The position numbers and the translations under genes are program-made. A model generated the notes under the pieces. The model ran no database searches and was not told where the DNA came from. It saw only the letters and a program-made list of their open reading frames with translations. From Micromonospora ureilytica (lineage in GTDB: Bacteria > Actinomycetota > Actinomycetes > Mycobacteriales > Micromonosporaceae), in NCBI RefSeq assembly GCF_015751765.1, contig NZ_JADOTX010000001.1, positions 2,170,001 through 2,234,000 of the forward strand: a stretch of 64,000 nucleotides of DNA. The letters run 5' to 3'. Shown piece by piece: positions 56,189 through 64,000 of this stretch; the stretch's first letter is position 1; each line of letters begins with the position of its first letter.

Positions 56189-57129
56189 CGGCCACCTCCG
56201 GAGGGACTAACAGTCGTCGCCGGACCGGACGACCCGGGACTGCCGGACCGGACACCCGACGCGGAAGGGCTCGGACTGACCGACGGCTTGGCGTAGCGTA
56301 GCTGCGGCTCCGGCGCCGCCGGCAGGGTGAGGTCATCCGCCTCCCGCACACCGAACGACAACCCGGTCCCCTGCGCGACCTTCCGCATCAGCGCCGCGTT
56401 CCGGCTGTCCTCGAACTTGCGCCGCATCGAACCCGGCCCAATCGCCGACACCTCATACGGCCCGGTCACCGGCCGGAAGTCCACGAGCATCGCCTCACCC
56501 GCCGACCGGATCGTCGACGTCGACGTCAACCGCTGCCCGTTGATGGCGATCGCCTCCGCGCCAGCACTCCACAACGCGTTCGCCACCCCCTGCAGGTCGC
56601 TGTAGAGCACCCGCGGCGGCCCAGCTCCGGCACCGGTCACCGCGTCCGCCTTGTCCGGCGCGTCCGCCAACCGCACCACCACACCATCACCACGCACCCG
56701 ACCCAGCCCGGTGCTCGCCTCCAGGTTGCGCAACCGGGCGGCGGCCGACCCGCTCAACGCCGCGTCCCGCTGCCGGCTGACCTCCTCGCGCAGCTGATCC
56801 GCTTGGGTGGACAACCGGTCGGTCTGGCTCTCCCGCTCCTTGATCTGCGTCACCAGACCCGAGCGGGCCTGGCTGCGCCCCGGCTCGTCCGCCACCGTCT
56901 GCCGGTACGCCACCGCGAACAGGAAACCGAGCATCACCACCACGACCAGGCTCACCGACCGCGCCGGCAAGGCCCGCCACCCCCGCGCCGGAGCGGACTC
57001 CGCCGCGCCTCGACGGGCGGCAGCCGCGTCCGCGTACCCCGGATCCAGCGGGTTGCGGAACAACTCGGTGAGGAAATCCGGCGCGTACACCCGGTCCTGG
57101 CCGGGCTTTCCCAGCCGCGGCGCGCTCAC
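56185..57129 (-). CDS. DUF881 family protein 1 (Rv1823-like)
   Basis: A 314-residue protein. One transmembrane helix (SVSLVVVVMLGFLFAVAY, about 55-75) precedes a coiled coil (TQIKERESQTDRLSTQADQL) and the DUF881 domain (LYSDLQGVANALWSAGAEAIAINGQRL, FRPVTGPYEVSAIG). The C-terminal tail is Ser/Pro-rich. GTG 57129 overlaps the pgsA-like stop (GTGA), so it is coupled to it. Confidence 0.85.
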   Translation of the reverse strand: MSAPRLGKPGQDRVYAPDFLTELFRNPLDPGYADAAAARRGAAESAPARGWRALPARSVSLVVVVMLGFLFAVAYRQTVADEPGRSQARSGLVTQIKERESQTDRLSTQADQLREEVSRQRDAALSGSAAARLRNLEASTGLGRVRGDGVVVRLADAPDKADAVTGAGAGPPRVLYSDLQGVANALWSAGAEAIAINGQRLTSTSTIRSAGEAMLVDFRPVTGPYEVSAIGPGSMRRKFEDSRNAALMRKVAQGTGLSFGVREADDLTLPAAPEPQLRYAKPSVSPSPSASGVRSGSPGSSGPATTVSPSGGGR

Positions 57130-57758
57130 GCCGCCGCTCCCCGGCCCCGCGCCGCGCGCACCAGCCGGGCCGCCTGCACGACGTACATCCCGCCGGCCAC
57201 CCAGTAGAGCACCAGCCCCCACCAGGCCAACGCCCAACCGATGGCGCTCGCCGCCGTCGCCACGTCGGCCGCCGCGGAGGCCAACAACAGCACCGGGAAC
57301 GCCGCGAGCAGCAGGAACGTGGCGGTCTTGCCCACGTAGTGCACCGGCGGCGGCCCGTACCCGTAGCGACGCAGCACCGCCAGCGAGGCGAGCAGGAGCA
57401 CCTCACGGGCCAGCAGCGCCGCGGTGAACTGCCACGGCACCACCTCCCGCGCGGTGAAGGCGATCAGGGTGGCGAGGATGTAGAGCCGGTCGGCGAGCGG
57501 GTCCAGCAGCTCGCCCAGGCGGCTCACCTGGTGCAGGCGGCGGGCGATCCACCCGTCGACCCAGTCGGTGGTGCCGCCGATGGCCAGCACGACGACCGCC
57601 GCCACGTCGGCCCGCTCCACCAGGAACAGGTAGAGGAAGAGCGGCACGCCCAGCAGCCGCCCGAAGCTGATCAGGTTGGGCAGGGTGAGCACCTGGTTGC
57701 CGGGGGCCTCGTCACCGGTGTCCCGCGGTTGCTCTGCCCGAGCCGGCCGACGCGACAC
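57126..57758 (-). CDS. pgsA: CDP-alcohol phosphatidyltransferase (PgsA-like)
   Basis: A 210-residue membrane enzyme that transfers a phosphatidyl group from CDP-diacylglycerol to an alcohol, probably glycerol 3-phosphate. The eight-residue signature D-x2-D-G-x2-A-R-x8-G-x3-D-x3-D is complete: DWVDGWIARR and GELLDPLADR. LTLPNLISFGRLLGVPLFLYLF starts the first helix. About six helices. GTG 57758 has GGAGGAGG. It occupies the position of pgsA2 (Rv1822). Confidence 0.87.
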   Translation of the reverse strand: MSRRPARAEQPRDTGDEAPGNQVLTLPNLISFGRLLGVPLFLYLFLVERADVAAVVVLAIGGTTDWVDGWIARRLHQVSRLGELLDPLADRLYILATLIAFTAREVVPWQFTAALLAREVLLLASLAVLRRYGYGPPPVHYVGKTATFLLLAAFPVLLLASAAADVATAASAIGWALAWWGLVLYWVAGGMYVVQAARLVRAARGRGAAA

Positions 57759-57883
57759 CGATCCTCCTCCACGGCACGCGGGCCCCCGGCCGACGCCGGG
57801 CGCGGCTGAGGGTCGTGCGCGCTGTCGGGCCGACGAGCGCCGGCTCTCCCCTGCGGCCCCGGGCGGGGCCCCTTCCCCTGACG

Positions 57884-57912
57884 CGGCCCGCGATCTCGAT
57901 GATCGCGGGCCG
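57884..57912. terminator. Perfect 12-bp hairpin between marR-type gene and pgsA
   Basis: CGGCCCGCGATC (57884-57895) pairs with GATCGCGGGCCG (57901-57912) around TCGAT. The 294-base gap 57759-58052 holds this structure and no visible gene. It may terminate the upstream MarR gene or regulate the pgsA operon. Confidence 0.55.
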
Positions 57913-58052
57913 GGTAGGTGCGCTGTCACTATATCGGGCTTCCTCTCACCGGCCGGGTGCCGCCGCCGGGCTGTCGGTGCGGCTGCGGCGCACTGTGGCG
58001 TGGATCACCACGCGTAGAGCGTCCTAGGATACTAGTGGAAAGGAGACGGCGT

Positions 58053-58514
58053 TCAGGCCGTCTGCACGGCGGAATCGGTCTGCTGCTCGGGCACCGAGGT
58101 CGCCGCCCGCGCGAACCCGACAAGCGCCAGCAACAGCTCGTGCTGCATCCGCGCCGGCATCCGGTCCAGCACCACCTGCACCGCACGCTGCCGCCGCTCG
58201 GCCAACTCCCCCAACAGGGTCAGCGCGGCGGCGGTCGGCACCAACCGCACCTCACGCCGGTCACGCGGATCGGCCACCCGGCGCAACAGCCCGGTCGCCT
58301 CCAGCCGGTCACACAGGCGGCTCGCCGACGAGGGCACCACGTCCAGCAGCTCCGCCAACCCGTTGACGTTGGTCTCCGGTCGACCGCTGAGCAGCGTGAG
58401 CACCCTCAGCTGGGTGGGCGGCACCTGGTGCCGCGACGCGGCCGAATCCAGCACGGCGATCAGCGTCCCGGCGGCGGCGTCGATCGCCGCGGCGAGATCC
58501 GCAGGTCGCTCCAC
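58053..58514 (-). CDS. MarR family transcriptional regulator
   Basis: A 153-residue MarR protein. The winged helix is TQLRVLTLLSGRPETNVNGLAELLDVVPSSASRLCDRLEATGLL, and the wing is RRVADPRDRREVRLV. The C-terminal helix is long and basic. GTG 58514 has GGGGA upstream. The neighbouring phosphatase gene ends 56 bases upstream, so they may be co-transcribed. Confidence 0.82.
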   Translation of the reverse strand: MERPADLAAAIDAAAGTLIAVLDSAASRHQVPPTQLRVLTLLSGRPETNVNGLAELLDVVPSSASRLCDRLEATGLLRRVADPRDRREVRLVPTAAALTLLGELAERRQRAVQVVLDRMPARMQHELLLALVGFARAATSVPEQQTDSAVQTA

Positions 58515-58570
58515 CTGATGTCCCCTGCCGTCGTCGCGCTGGTGCCCGCCCGGCAACGCGGCGGCGATTC

Positions 58571-59743
58571 TCACCCCGTGCCCCGTTCGCGCGGACCGCG
58601 CCAGTCCAGACAGACCACGACGGCGTCGTCGCGCAGATCGGAATCCGCGTGATAGGCGTGCAGTTCGCGCATCACCGTACCAACCGCCTCGGCCGGCGGC
58701 TGCAGCCGCGTGGCGCGCAGGGAACGAGCCATCATCCGCTGCCCGTACGGCTCCTGACCCGGTGGCTCGGCAGCCCACACCCCGTCGCTGACCACGAAGA
58801 GGCGGTCACCCGGCGCCAGTTGCATCTCCTGAAGCTCGTAGCGGGTCTCGGCGAACATGCCCAACGGCAACTGCGGATCGAGCTTCATCGGCTCGACAGT
58901 GGACCCGCGCATCCGCAACAGATGGGGCGAGCCCGCGTCGACCGCCCGCACCCGGCCGGAGCGGGTGTCCACCTCGAGCAGCAGGGTGGCCACGTAACGC
59001 GCGCCCCGGTGCTGGTAGAAGACCGTGTCCGAGGCCAACTCGGCCTGTTCCACGAGGCCACCACCGGAGCGACGCGCGTTGCGCATCGCGTTGACAGTGA
59101 CCGCGGTCAACAGGGACGCGGCCAGCCCACTGCCCTCGCCGTTGAGCACCGTCACGGTGAGACGGTCGCCGTCCAGCGACCAGTCGAAGTGGTCGCCACC
59201 CACCGTGTACGCCGGTTCGAGCTGACCGGCGAGGTCGAACGCGTGGTGCGCCACGCCGCGACCGGGCAGCAGGTCCCACTGCATCTCGGCGGCCATCGTC
59301 AGCCGCTCCCGGCGCCGGGCCCGCCGGTAACGGTCGGTCTCCCGGTCCGCCGCGCGCATCGCCACCGCCAGGGCGCCGGCGATGTCCGTGGCACGACCGG
59401 TGACCGCCGGATTCGGTACGGTCGGAAGCTCGATCAGCAGCACGCCCAGCCGCTCTCCCCACACTGTCAACGGCAGGTAGAGCCGGCAGGGGCCCTCGCC
59501 GTCGCGTACCGGTTGCTGGCTGCTGAAGCAGCGCTGGGCCATGGTGTGGCAGGCCAGGAAACCGGCAGCCGGCAGGTCCGGGTCCAGCACCGGCCAGAGG
59601 CCGCTGATCCGGTAGTCGGCGACGAAGACGTCGGTGCGCAGCGCGCCCATCGTCGACCGGATCGCCCGGTCCGCGGCCTCCGCCAACTGATCGGGCGGGG
59701 CCTCGCGCAACGCGCGCGACACCACGTCCGGCGCGTCTACCAT
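58571..59743 (-). CDS. PP2C-type (SpoIIE/RsbU-like) serine phosphatase
   Basis: A 390-residue protein. The N-terminal part (about 1-150) resembles a GAF-type sensor (ADYRISGLWPVLDPDLPAAG). A coiled linker carries RRARRRERLTMAAEMQWDLLPGR. The SpoIIE domain (about 180-385) shows VGGDHFDWSLDGDRLTVTVL, ARYVATLLLEVDTRSG and LFVVSDGVWAAEP. Such enzymes dephosphorylate anti-anti-sigma factors, acting in partner switching. ATG 59743 has GGGGAGGA. Confidence 0.82.
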   Translation of the reverse strand: MVDAPDVVSRALREAPPDQLAEAADRAIRSTMGALRTDVFVADYRISGLWPVLDPDLPAAGFLACHTMAQRCFSSQQPVRDGEGPCRLYLPLTVWGERLGVLLIELPTVPNPAVTGRATDIAGALAVAMRAADRETDRYRRARRRERLTMAAEMQWDLLPGRGVAHHAFDLAGQLEPAYTVGGDHFDWSLDGDRLTVTVLNGEGSGLAASLLTAVTVNAMRNARRSGGGLVEQAELASDTVFYQHRGARYVATLLLEVDTRSGRVRAVDAGSPHLLRMRGSTVEPMKLDPQLPLGMFAETRYELQEMQLAPGDRLFVVSDGVWAAEPPGQEPYGQRMMARSLRATRLQPPAEAVGTVMRELHAYHADSDLRDDAVVVCLDWRGPRERGTG

Positions 59744-59814
59744 CGTCGTCCTCCCCAGAAGCTTGCTATAGGGCAAGCATCATACGGACGCCCCCGGACG
59801 GATGATCGGCGCGG

Positions 59815-60561
59815 TCAGTCACCCGGGCGGGTCGCGAGCACACCGTGGAACGCATCGGGCACCCGCGCCGGCGGACCGTCCGGCCGCCACTCGGCGACCG
59901 GGACGATCCCGTCCGCCGTCGGCGCCCACCGACCCAGCAGGGGCGCGAACGCCGCCGGTGGACGCATCCGGAACTGCGGCCCCATCATGGCCAGCGCCTG
60001 CGGATGAGCCGCCAACTCCTCGGTGTCGAAGTCCACCGCCAGCAGGCTGCCCGGCGCCGCGGCAGCGTACAGCTCGTCGAGGGTACGGGTCAGCGTCGCG
60101 TCGTCGAGGAACGCGGCCAACCCGAGGAAGACCACTCCGACCGGCCGCCGACCCCACCCCGGCACGAAGCGGTGCAGCTGTGCCGGGTCGACCGAGCCGA
60201 TGTCGGTCGCGTCGCCGAAGCCGTAGCCGGCCCGGTCGCTGCCGGCGAGGATGCTCTGTCCCAGTCGGATGGTGACCGGGTCGACGTCGGTGTAGAGCAC
60301 TGTCGCGTCGGTGGCGACCTCGTGCACGTTGCCCATCGTCGGCACCCCGGCGCCGAACACCAGGAACCCGTCCACGCCGTCGGCGGCCATGGCCCGCACC
60401 GTCCGGCCCAGAAACGCCCGCAGCTCCCGGAACACCGGCGCGCACGGCCCGTACGCCTGTTCGAAGGCGCTCGCGGCGGCCACGTCCACGGGGAAGTGAT
60501 GCTGCCCGCCGAGCCAGAAGTCGATCATGCGCGCGGTGCTCGGCTGGTCTGGTTCACCCAT
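59815..60561 (-). CDS. SAM-dependent methyltransferase of the PF04672 (DUF574) type
   Basis: A 248-residue protein. It begins STARMIDFWLGGQHHFPVD, the IYDxxLGGxxNFxxD-type signature of the actinobacterial S-adenosyl methyltransferase family (PF04672). FLVFGAGVPTMGNVHEVA and VLYTDVDPVTIRLGQ follow, consistent with SAM binding. It ends FHGVLATRPGD. ATG 60561 has GGGAGG. The acceptor is unknown; the family is expanded in actinomycetes. Confidence 0.8.
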   Translation of the reverse strand: MGEPDQPSTARMIDFWLGGQHHFPVDVAAASAFEQAYGPCAPVFRELRAFLGRTVRAMAADGVDGFLVFGAGVPTMGNVHEVATDATVLYTDVDPVTIRLGQSILAGSDRAGYGFGDATDIGSVDPAQLHRFVPGWGRRPVGVVFLGLAAFLDDATLTRTLDELYAAAAPGSLLAVDFDTEELAAHPQALAMMGPQFRMRPPAAFAPLLGRWAPTADGIVPVAEWRPDGPPARVPDAFHGVLATRPGD

Positions 60562-60677
60562 CGGCGACGCTCCCTCCCCGGCCGGTCGTCGCCAGCGTAC
60601 CGACCGGGACGCGCTCAGCGGTATCGCGGCGCGGGGGCGTCCGGGCCCGCGATACTGGCCGCGAGCGGAGGTGGGCG

Positions 60678-61559
60678 GTGAACTCGGCGAACAACGCGGC
60701 GGTGGTGGTCGGCGTCGACGGCTCGGAGTCGGCGCTGCGCGCCGTACGCCTCGCCGCGACCGAGGCGGCACGCCGACACCGACCACTGCGGGTCGTGCAC
60801 GGTTTCATCTGGCCGCTGCTGCACGTACCGGTCTCCCCCGCCCCGGACGCGCCACCCGGCGGTGGGCTGCGCCACCGGGCCGAGGAACTCATCGAGGCCG
60901 CGGTGCGCGAGGCCGAGGCGACAGTGCCCGGGTTGTCGATCTCCGGCGAGATCATCGACGGGGAGGCCGCCGCGGTGCTGGTGGGCGAGTCCCCCACCGC
61001 CGCGCTCATCGTGCTCGGCGACCGCGGCTTGGGTGGATTCTCCGCGCTGGTGGTCGGCTCGGTCGCGGTGCAGGTCGCCGCGTACGCCGACTGCCCGGTG
61101 CTTGTCGCGCGCGGGACGCAACGACCCGACGAGCCGGTGCTGGTCGCGGTGGACGGTTCGGACGGCTCCCGGCGGGCGGCGGACTTCGCCGCCGAGACCG
61201 CCGTGTCGCTCGGCGTGCCGCTGGTGGCGCTGCACGCCTACCGACACCCCGGCAGCAGCGGGCCAGGCGACATGCAACCCCTGGTGTACGACGAGGCGAA
61301 GCTGCACGGCGAGCAGGAGCGGATGCTCACCGGGTGGCTGACCGGGCTCACCGAGGACCACAGGGGTCTGCGGTTGACCTGCCGGGTCGTCCACGGTCGA
61401 CCCGGCAGTGTGCTCGCCGAGGCGTCCCGTTCCGCCCAACTGGCGGTCGTCGGTGGGCGCGGGCGCGGCGAGGTGACCGGGTTGCTGTTGGGGTCGGTGA
61501 GCCAGTCGATGCTGCACCACGCGCAGTGCCCGGTCGTCGTGGTCCGCGCGCCCCAGTAG
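60678..61559 (+). CDS. Universal stress protein with two UspA domains
   Basis: A 293-residue tandem UspA protein. The two domains (about 1-145 and 150-290) each carry the ATP-binding motif G2xG9xG(S/T): GDRGLGGFSALVVGSVA and GGRGRGEVTGLLLGSVSQ. VVVGVDGSESALRAVR and VLVAVDGSDGSRRAADFA start the domains. It acts in stress survival under low energy or oxygen. GTG 60678 has GGAGGTGG. Confidence 0.88.
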   Translation: MNSANNAAVVVGVDGSESALRAVRLAATEAARRHRPLRVVHGFIWPLLHVPVSPAPDAPPGGGLRHRAEELIEAAVREAEATVPGLSISGEIIDGEAAAVLVGESPTAALIVLGDRGLGGFSALVVGSVAVQVAAYADCPVLVARGTQRPDEPVLVAVDGSDGSRRAADFAAETAVSLGVPLVALHAYRHPGSSGPGDMQPLVYDEAKLHGEQERMLTGWLTGLTEDHRGLRLTCRVVHGRPGSVLAEASRSAQLAVVGGRGRGEVTGLLLGSVSQSMLHHAQCPVVVVRAPQ

Positions 61560-61658
61560 CCCGCCGGGGTTGGTCCGCCGTGAGACGGGTAGACGGCCGC
61601 GGTACGCCCAGCGGACGGTGGGCAGCACCAGGTGCCCAGACCGACGAAGGAGGCACAG

Positions 61659-61871
61659 ATGCCAGGACCACGGCCGGGCAGCAACGCGTACGACAAGCAG
61701 CGGGCGCGGTTGCGCAACGCCATCGACGACTCCGGACGCCGAGTACCCGACGGCAAGGCCAACCAGGTGGCCAACAGGATCCTCCAGGAGGATCGCGGAC
61801 AGCGGGGCGTGGTGCGCGGTGACCGCACGTACGGCCCGAAGAGCGAGCGCGAACCGGGCGACCCTAAGTGA
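61659..61871 (+). CDS. Small basic conserved hypothetical protein
   Basis: A 70-residue hydrophilic protein, MPGPRPGSNAYDKQRARLRN and onward, rich in Arg, Lys, Asp and Gly, with no membrane segment or cysteine. It appears partly disordered with a short helix. ATG 61659 has AAGGAGG. The stop overlaps the next start (GTGA). Family not recognised. Confidence 0.6.
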   Translation: MPGPRPGSNAYDKQRARLRNAIDDSGRRVPDGKANQVANRILQEDRGQRGVVRGDRTYGPKSEREPGDPK

Positions 61872-62344
61872 GGACTGTCGACGTGGCCGACGGCGCCATC
61901 GCGGGCGCCGTCGGCAGCACCGCGCTGAACGTGGTCAGCTACCTCGACATGGCGCTACGGGCACGACCGGGGAGCGACGTTCCGCAGGAGACCGTCGACC
62001 GGCTGGCCGGGATCGCGCACGTGGACCTGGGCAACGGGGCCCGGGCGGCCAACCGCCGCTCGGGCCTCGGGCCGCTGATCGGTTACGGGCTGGGCATCGC
62101 CGCGGGCGTCGGGTTCGCGCTGTACGCCGGTGGTAGGCGTCAGCCGTTGCCGGTGGCCACCGGCCTGCTCGGCGCGGGCGTCATGACCATGACCGACGGG
62201 TCGATCACCGTGCTGGGGATCAGCGACCCGCGTACGTGGCGGCGCTCCGACTGGATCTCCGACATCATCCCGCACCTCGCGTACGGGCTGGCGGCCGCCG
62301 CAACCTGGAACAGGTTGCGGCGGCCGCCAGGTCGCGGCCGCTAG
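61868..62344 (+). CDS. Hypothetical membrane protein
   Basis: A 158-residue protein with three hydrophobic segments: GAIAGAVGSTALNVVSYLDM, GLGPLIGYGLGIAAGVGFALY and PVATGLLGAGVMTM, and a fourth weak one near the end (LAYGLAAAATWN). The start overlaps the upstream gene (GTGA), making a coupled pair. I recognise no family. Confidence 0.6.
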   Translation: MRTVDVADGAIAGAVGSTALNVVSYLDMALRARPGSDVPQETVDRLAGIAHVDLGNGARAANRRSGLGPLIGYGLGIAAGVGFALYAGGRRQPLPVATGLLGAGVMTMTDGSITVLGISDPRTWRRSDWISDIIPHLAYGLAAAATWNRLRRPPGRGR

Positions 62345-62548
62345 TCAGCGGGCGTCGCTGTCGTCCTCGGCCACCGGCTCACCGGCCGGGCCGTACGGCG
62401 ACACCTGCCCCTTGGGCACCGGCCGACCGGCGTCGCCGCGCGACGTGCCACGGTTGGCCGGATGCCCGCCAGGGGCGGGGCCCTTGTTGTCCTGACTGGT
62501 CGCGCCCAGTGCGTTGCGGCGCAACTCCGGTTGCTGCGGGTTCGTCAC
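62345..62548 (-). CDS. Small hydrophilic hypothetical protein
   Basis: A 67-residue protein, VTNPQQPELRRNALGATSQD and onward, rich in Gly, Pro, Asn, Asp and Arg. It is likely disordered. GTG 62548 has GGAGGGAG upstream, a strong site. It directly abuts the end of the convergent membrane-protein gene. Unknown function. Confidence 0.5.
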   Translation of the reverse strand: MTNPQQPELRRNALGATSQDNKGPAPGGHPANRGTSRGDAGRPVPKGQVSPYGPAGEPVAEDDSDAR

Positions 62549-62679
62549 GGGGTGTCTCCCTCCGGTACGGGGCGGCATCGACCGCCTCCACCGTCGGCAT
62601 ACCCGCCCGCCCCGGTGGCATTCCGGCCGTGGTCACCGGCGCGAGGGCTAGCGGGGCCGCAAGTGGGTAACCCGTCCGG

Positions 62680-63330
62680 ATGGGCGATGATCGACGTGTG
62701 GTGCGGGTCCTGCTCGACAGGCGTGGCAGCACGTACGCCGAGGAGGCCGGCATCCGGCTCGCCGACCGCCCCGGGCCGCTGTACCAACTGCTGGTGCTGA
62801 CCACGCTGCTGAGCACCCGGATCCGGGCGTGCGTGGCGGTGGACGCCGCACGGGAGCTGTTCGCCGCCGGCTACCGCACCCCACAGGCCATGGAGGCGGC
62901 CAGCTGGCAGGAGCGCGTCGACGCGCTGGGCCGGGGGCACTACCGCCGCTACGACGAGCGGACCGCCACCATGCTCGGCACCGGCGCCCGGCTGTGCCTG
63001 GACCGCTGGCACGGTGACCTGCGACGCCTGCACCGGGAGGCCCAGGGCGACCCGGCCGGGCTGCGGCGGCGGCTCACCGAGTTCCCCGGCATCGGCCCCA
63101 CCGGCGCCGACATCTACCTGCGCGAGGCGCAGGCGGTCTGGGCGGACGTACGCCCGTACGTCGACCGTAGGGCCCTGGCCGGGGCGAAGCGGCTGGGTCT
63201 GCCGGGGTCTCCGGACCGGCTCGCCGGTCTCGTCGACGGGCCGGACTTCGGCCGGCTCGCCTCAGCGCTGGTACGCGTGGCGCTGGGTGAGGAGTCCGCC
63301 GGTGAGGTCACCCGCGTCGCCGCCCGCTGA
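62680..63330 (+). CDS. HhH-GPD superfamily DNA glycosylase/endonuclease III-like protein
   Basis: A 216-residue helical protein with the helix-hairpin-helix LTEFPGIGPTGADIYL and a conserved Asp in PYVDRRALAG, matching the catalytic Asp of endonuclease III-type enzymes. The Lys that follows the hairpin in the bifunctional enzymes (GxGxKTA) is Thr here, and no C-terminal Cys cluster for an iron-sulphur cluster is present. Therefore a monofunctional or inactive glycosylase-like protein is likely. In-frame GTG codons at 62698 and 62701 are alternative starts. Confidence 0.75.
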   Translation: MGDDRRVVRVLLDRRGSTYAEEAGIRLADRPGPLYQLLVLTTLLSTRIRACVAVDAARELFAAGYRTPQAMEAASWQERVDALGRGHYRRYDERTATMLGTGARLCLDRWHGDLRRLHREAQGDPAGLRRRLTEFPGIGPTGADIYLREAQAVWADVRPYVDRRALAGAKRLGLPGSPDRLAGLVDGPDFGRLASALVRVALGEESAGEVTRVAAR

Positions 63331-63335
63331 GGCGC

Positions 63336-63530
63336 TCACTTGACCGTCTTGTCCCCCGGGCGGGTCAGGTGCCACACCAGCAACGCGGCGAGCAACGCCA
63401 GCACCACCACCCCGCCGGAGATGCCACGGCCCTCCTCGGGGCTGCGGCCGGCGCTGCCGAAGTAGATCACCGCGAGACCGGCCAGCACCGTGACGAACGT
63501 ACGCAACCCTCGGTCCTTCACGTCTGGCAC
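63336..63530 (-). CDS. Small membrane protein, two predicted helices
   Basis: A 64-residue protein with two hydrophobic segments: FVTVLAGLAVIYFG and GVVVLALLAALLVWHL. The loop between them is polar (SAGRSPEEGRG) and the tail is RPGDKTVK. GTG 63530 is the start. Family unknown. It lies five bases from the end of the convergent HhH gene. Confidence 0.5.
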   Translation of the reverse strand: MPDVKDRGLRTFVTVLAGLAVIYFGSAGRSPEEGRGISGGVVVLALLAALLVWHLTRPGDKTVK

Positions 63531-63594
63531 CGTAGGCGGACCGCGATCGCCGCCTCGTCGATTTGGAGCTTTTGTCAGCCTTCTGGGTGAATGG

Positions 63595-64000
63595 TCAGCG
63601 CTCGGTGACGAACCCGCAGAGCCGCACCCGGCGCACCGCCCGATCGGCGACCTCCACCACCTGCAGGGTCAGCCCGGGCAGCCGCACCGTCTCACCCGGG
63701 GAGTCCGGCAGGTGCCGCAGCCGGGCCAGCACCAGACCAGCCACAGTCGTGTAGTCCCGGGACAACGGGAAGCTCAGCCGCACCCCCAGGTCGGGCAGGT
63801 CGTGCAGCGGGAAGTCACCGGGCACCAGCAGCGACCCGTCCGGTTCCCGGACGACCCCGCGCACGTCACGGTCTGTCTCGTCGTACAACTCGCCGACCAC
63901 CTCGGCCAGCAGATCCTCCATGGTGATCATGCCGTCGATACCTCCGTGCTCGTCGACGACCAAAGCCAGTTGGTGATGTTCCTGCCGCAGTTGACGCATC
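63595..64000 (-). CDS. CorC/HlyC-type CBS-domain protein, partial (5' end outside window)
   Basis: The frame is open to the right window edge, so the N-terminus (probably a DUF21 membrane domain) is missing. Visible: QLALVVDEHGGIDGMITMEDLLAEVVGEL, the end of a CBS pair with the G-x-ITxEDLLEEVVG signature, and then a transporter-associated CorC_HlyC domain (SLLVPGDFPLHDLPDLG, FPLSRDYTTVAGLVLARLRHLP, VRRVRLCG). Such proteins are magnesium/cobalt efflux-linked or haemolysin-like membrane proteins. Confidence 0.82.
   Translation of the reverse strand, partial: MRQLRQEHHQLALVVDEHGGIDGMITMEDLLAEVVGELYDETDRDVRGVVREPDGSLLVPGDFPLHDLPDLGVRLSFPLSRDYTTVAGLVLARLRHLPDSPGETVRLPGLTLQVVEVADRAVRRVRLCGFVTER

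Noticed and set aside
1..64000. tRNA or rRNA genes
   Set aside because: I saw no cloverleaf-like sequence with a T-loop and CCA context, nor rRNA core sequence; a covariance-model search would be needed to exclude a tRNA fully.

Overview
The window is chromosomal DNA from a very high-GC actinomycete. The evidence is near-universal G/C at third codon positions, many GTG starts, GTGA/ATGA start-stop overlaps and apparently leaderless genes. The gene content (two LtrA-type membrane proteins, Eis-type acetyltransferase, DUF5999, and the block pgsA / DUF881 / small basic protein / DUF881 / gcvH / garA / ftsR / DUF151 nuclease / MerR) points to the Micromonosporaceae, probably Micromonospora or a close relative. 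That assignment is inference. No rRNA, tRNA, CRISPR array, insertion sequence or prophage was seen.

Layout. 0-8.5 kb: the end of an AidB-like acyl-CoA dehydrogenase, then two homologous LtrA cassettes flanking a giant STAND/BTAD regulator, a small RTX calcium-binding secreted protein and a three-fold-repeat secreted protein. 8.5-14.6 kb: thymidine kinase, UMF1-type transporter, glycerophosphodiesterase, a membrane-anchored unknown, a TetR/SDR pair and an acyltransferase. 14.7-21.1 kb: cytochrome bd oxidase (cydAB), Eis-like acetyltransferase, an ECF sigma factor with its membrane partner, and two divergent MarR regulators with an operator cluster. 21.1-26.4 kb: peroxiredoxin, SDR, an OFA-type transporter with its small subunit, and zwf. 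26.6-33.5 kb: secreted GH20 hexosaminidase, lipoprotein, hydrolase, GNAT, a truncated-looking ATPase with a zinc-ribbon partner, a tyrosine recombinase and a fasciclin lipoprotein. 33.5-41.3 kb: M14 carboxypeptidase with a predicted beta-solenoid tail, metallo-hydrolase / alpha-beta hydrolase operon, EEP nuclease, TauE exporter, peptide deformylase, pabB and DUF5999.

41.4-48.7 kb: gcvP under a glycine riboswitch, sirtuin, a MerR-PP2C fusion with a strong internal start, and small metabolic or unknown genes. 48.8-51.3 kb: truncated haemoglobin, globin-reductase and a DivIVA-like protein. These three appear to form one translationally coupled operon, interrupted by exactly four 56-bp repeats that encode chained 19-residue mini-ORFs. 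51.5-57.8 kb: the conserved division / central-nitrogen-metabolism block, all on the minus strand. 57.8-64 kb: MarR, SpoIIE-type phosphatase, PF04672-type methyltransferase, universal stress protein, several small proteins, an HhH-GPD protein and the end of a CorC/HlyC-type CBS protein.

Themes. Respiration and NO/oxygen handling (cydAB, trHbN, globin-reductase, USP, peroxiredoxin) recur. One-carbon metabolism is represented by gcvP, gcvH, pabB and def. GarA and GcvH sit beside cell-division regulators, as in mycobacteria. The most unusual structure is the mini-ORF array at 49500-49733.
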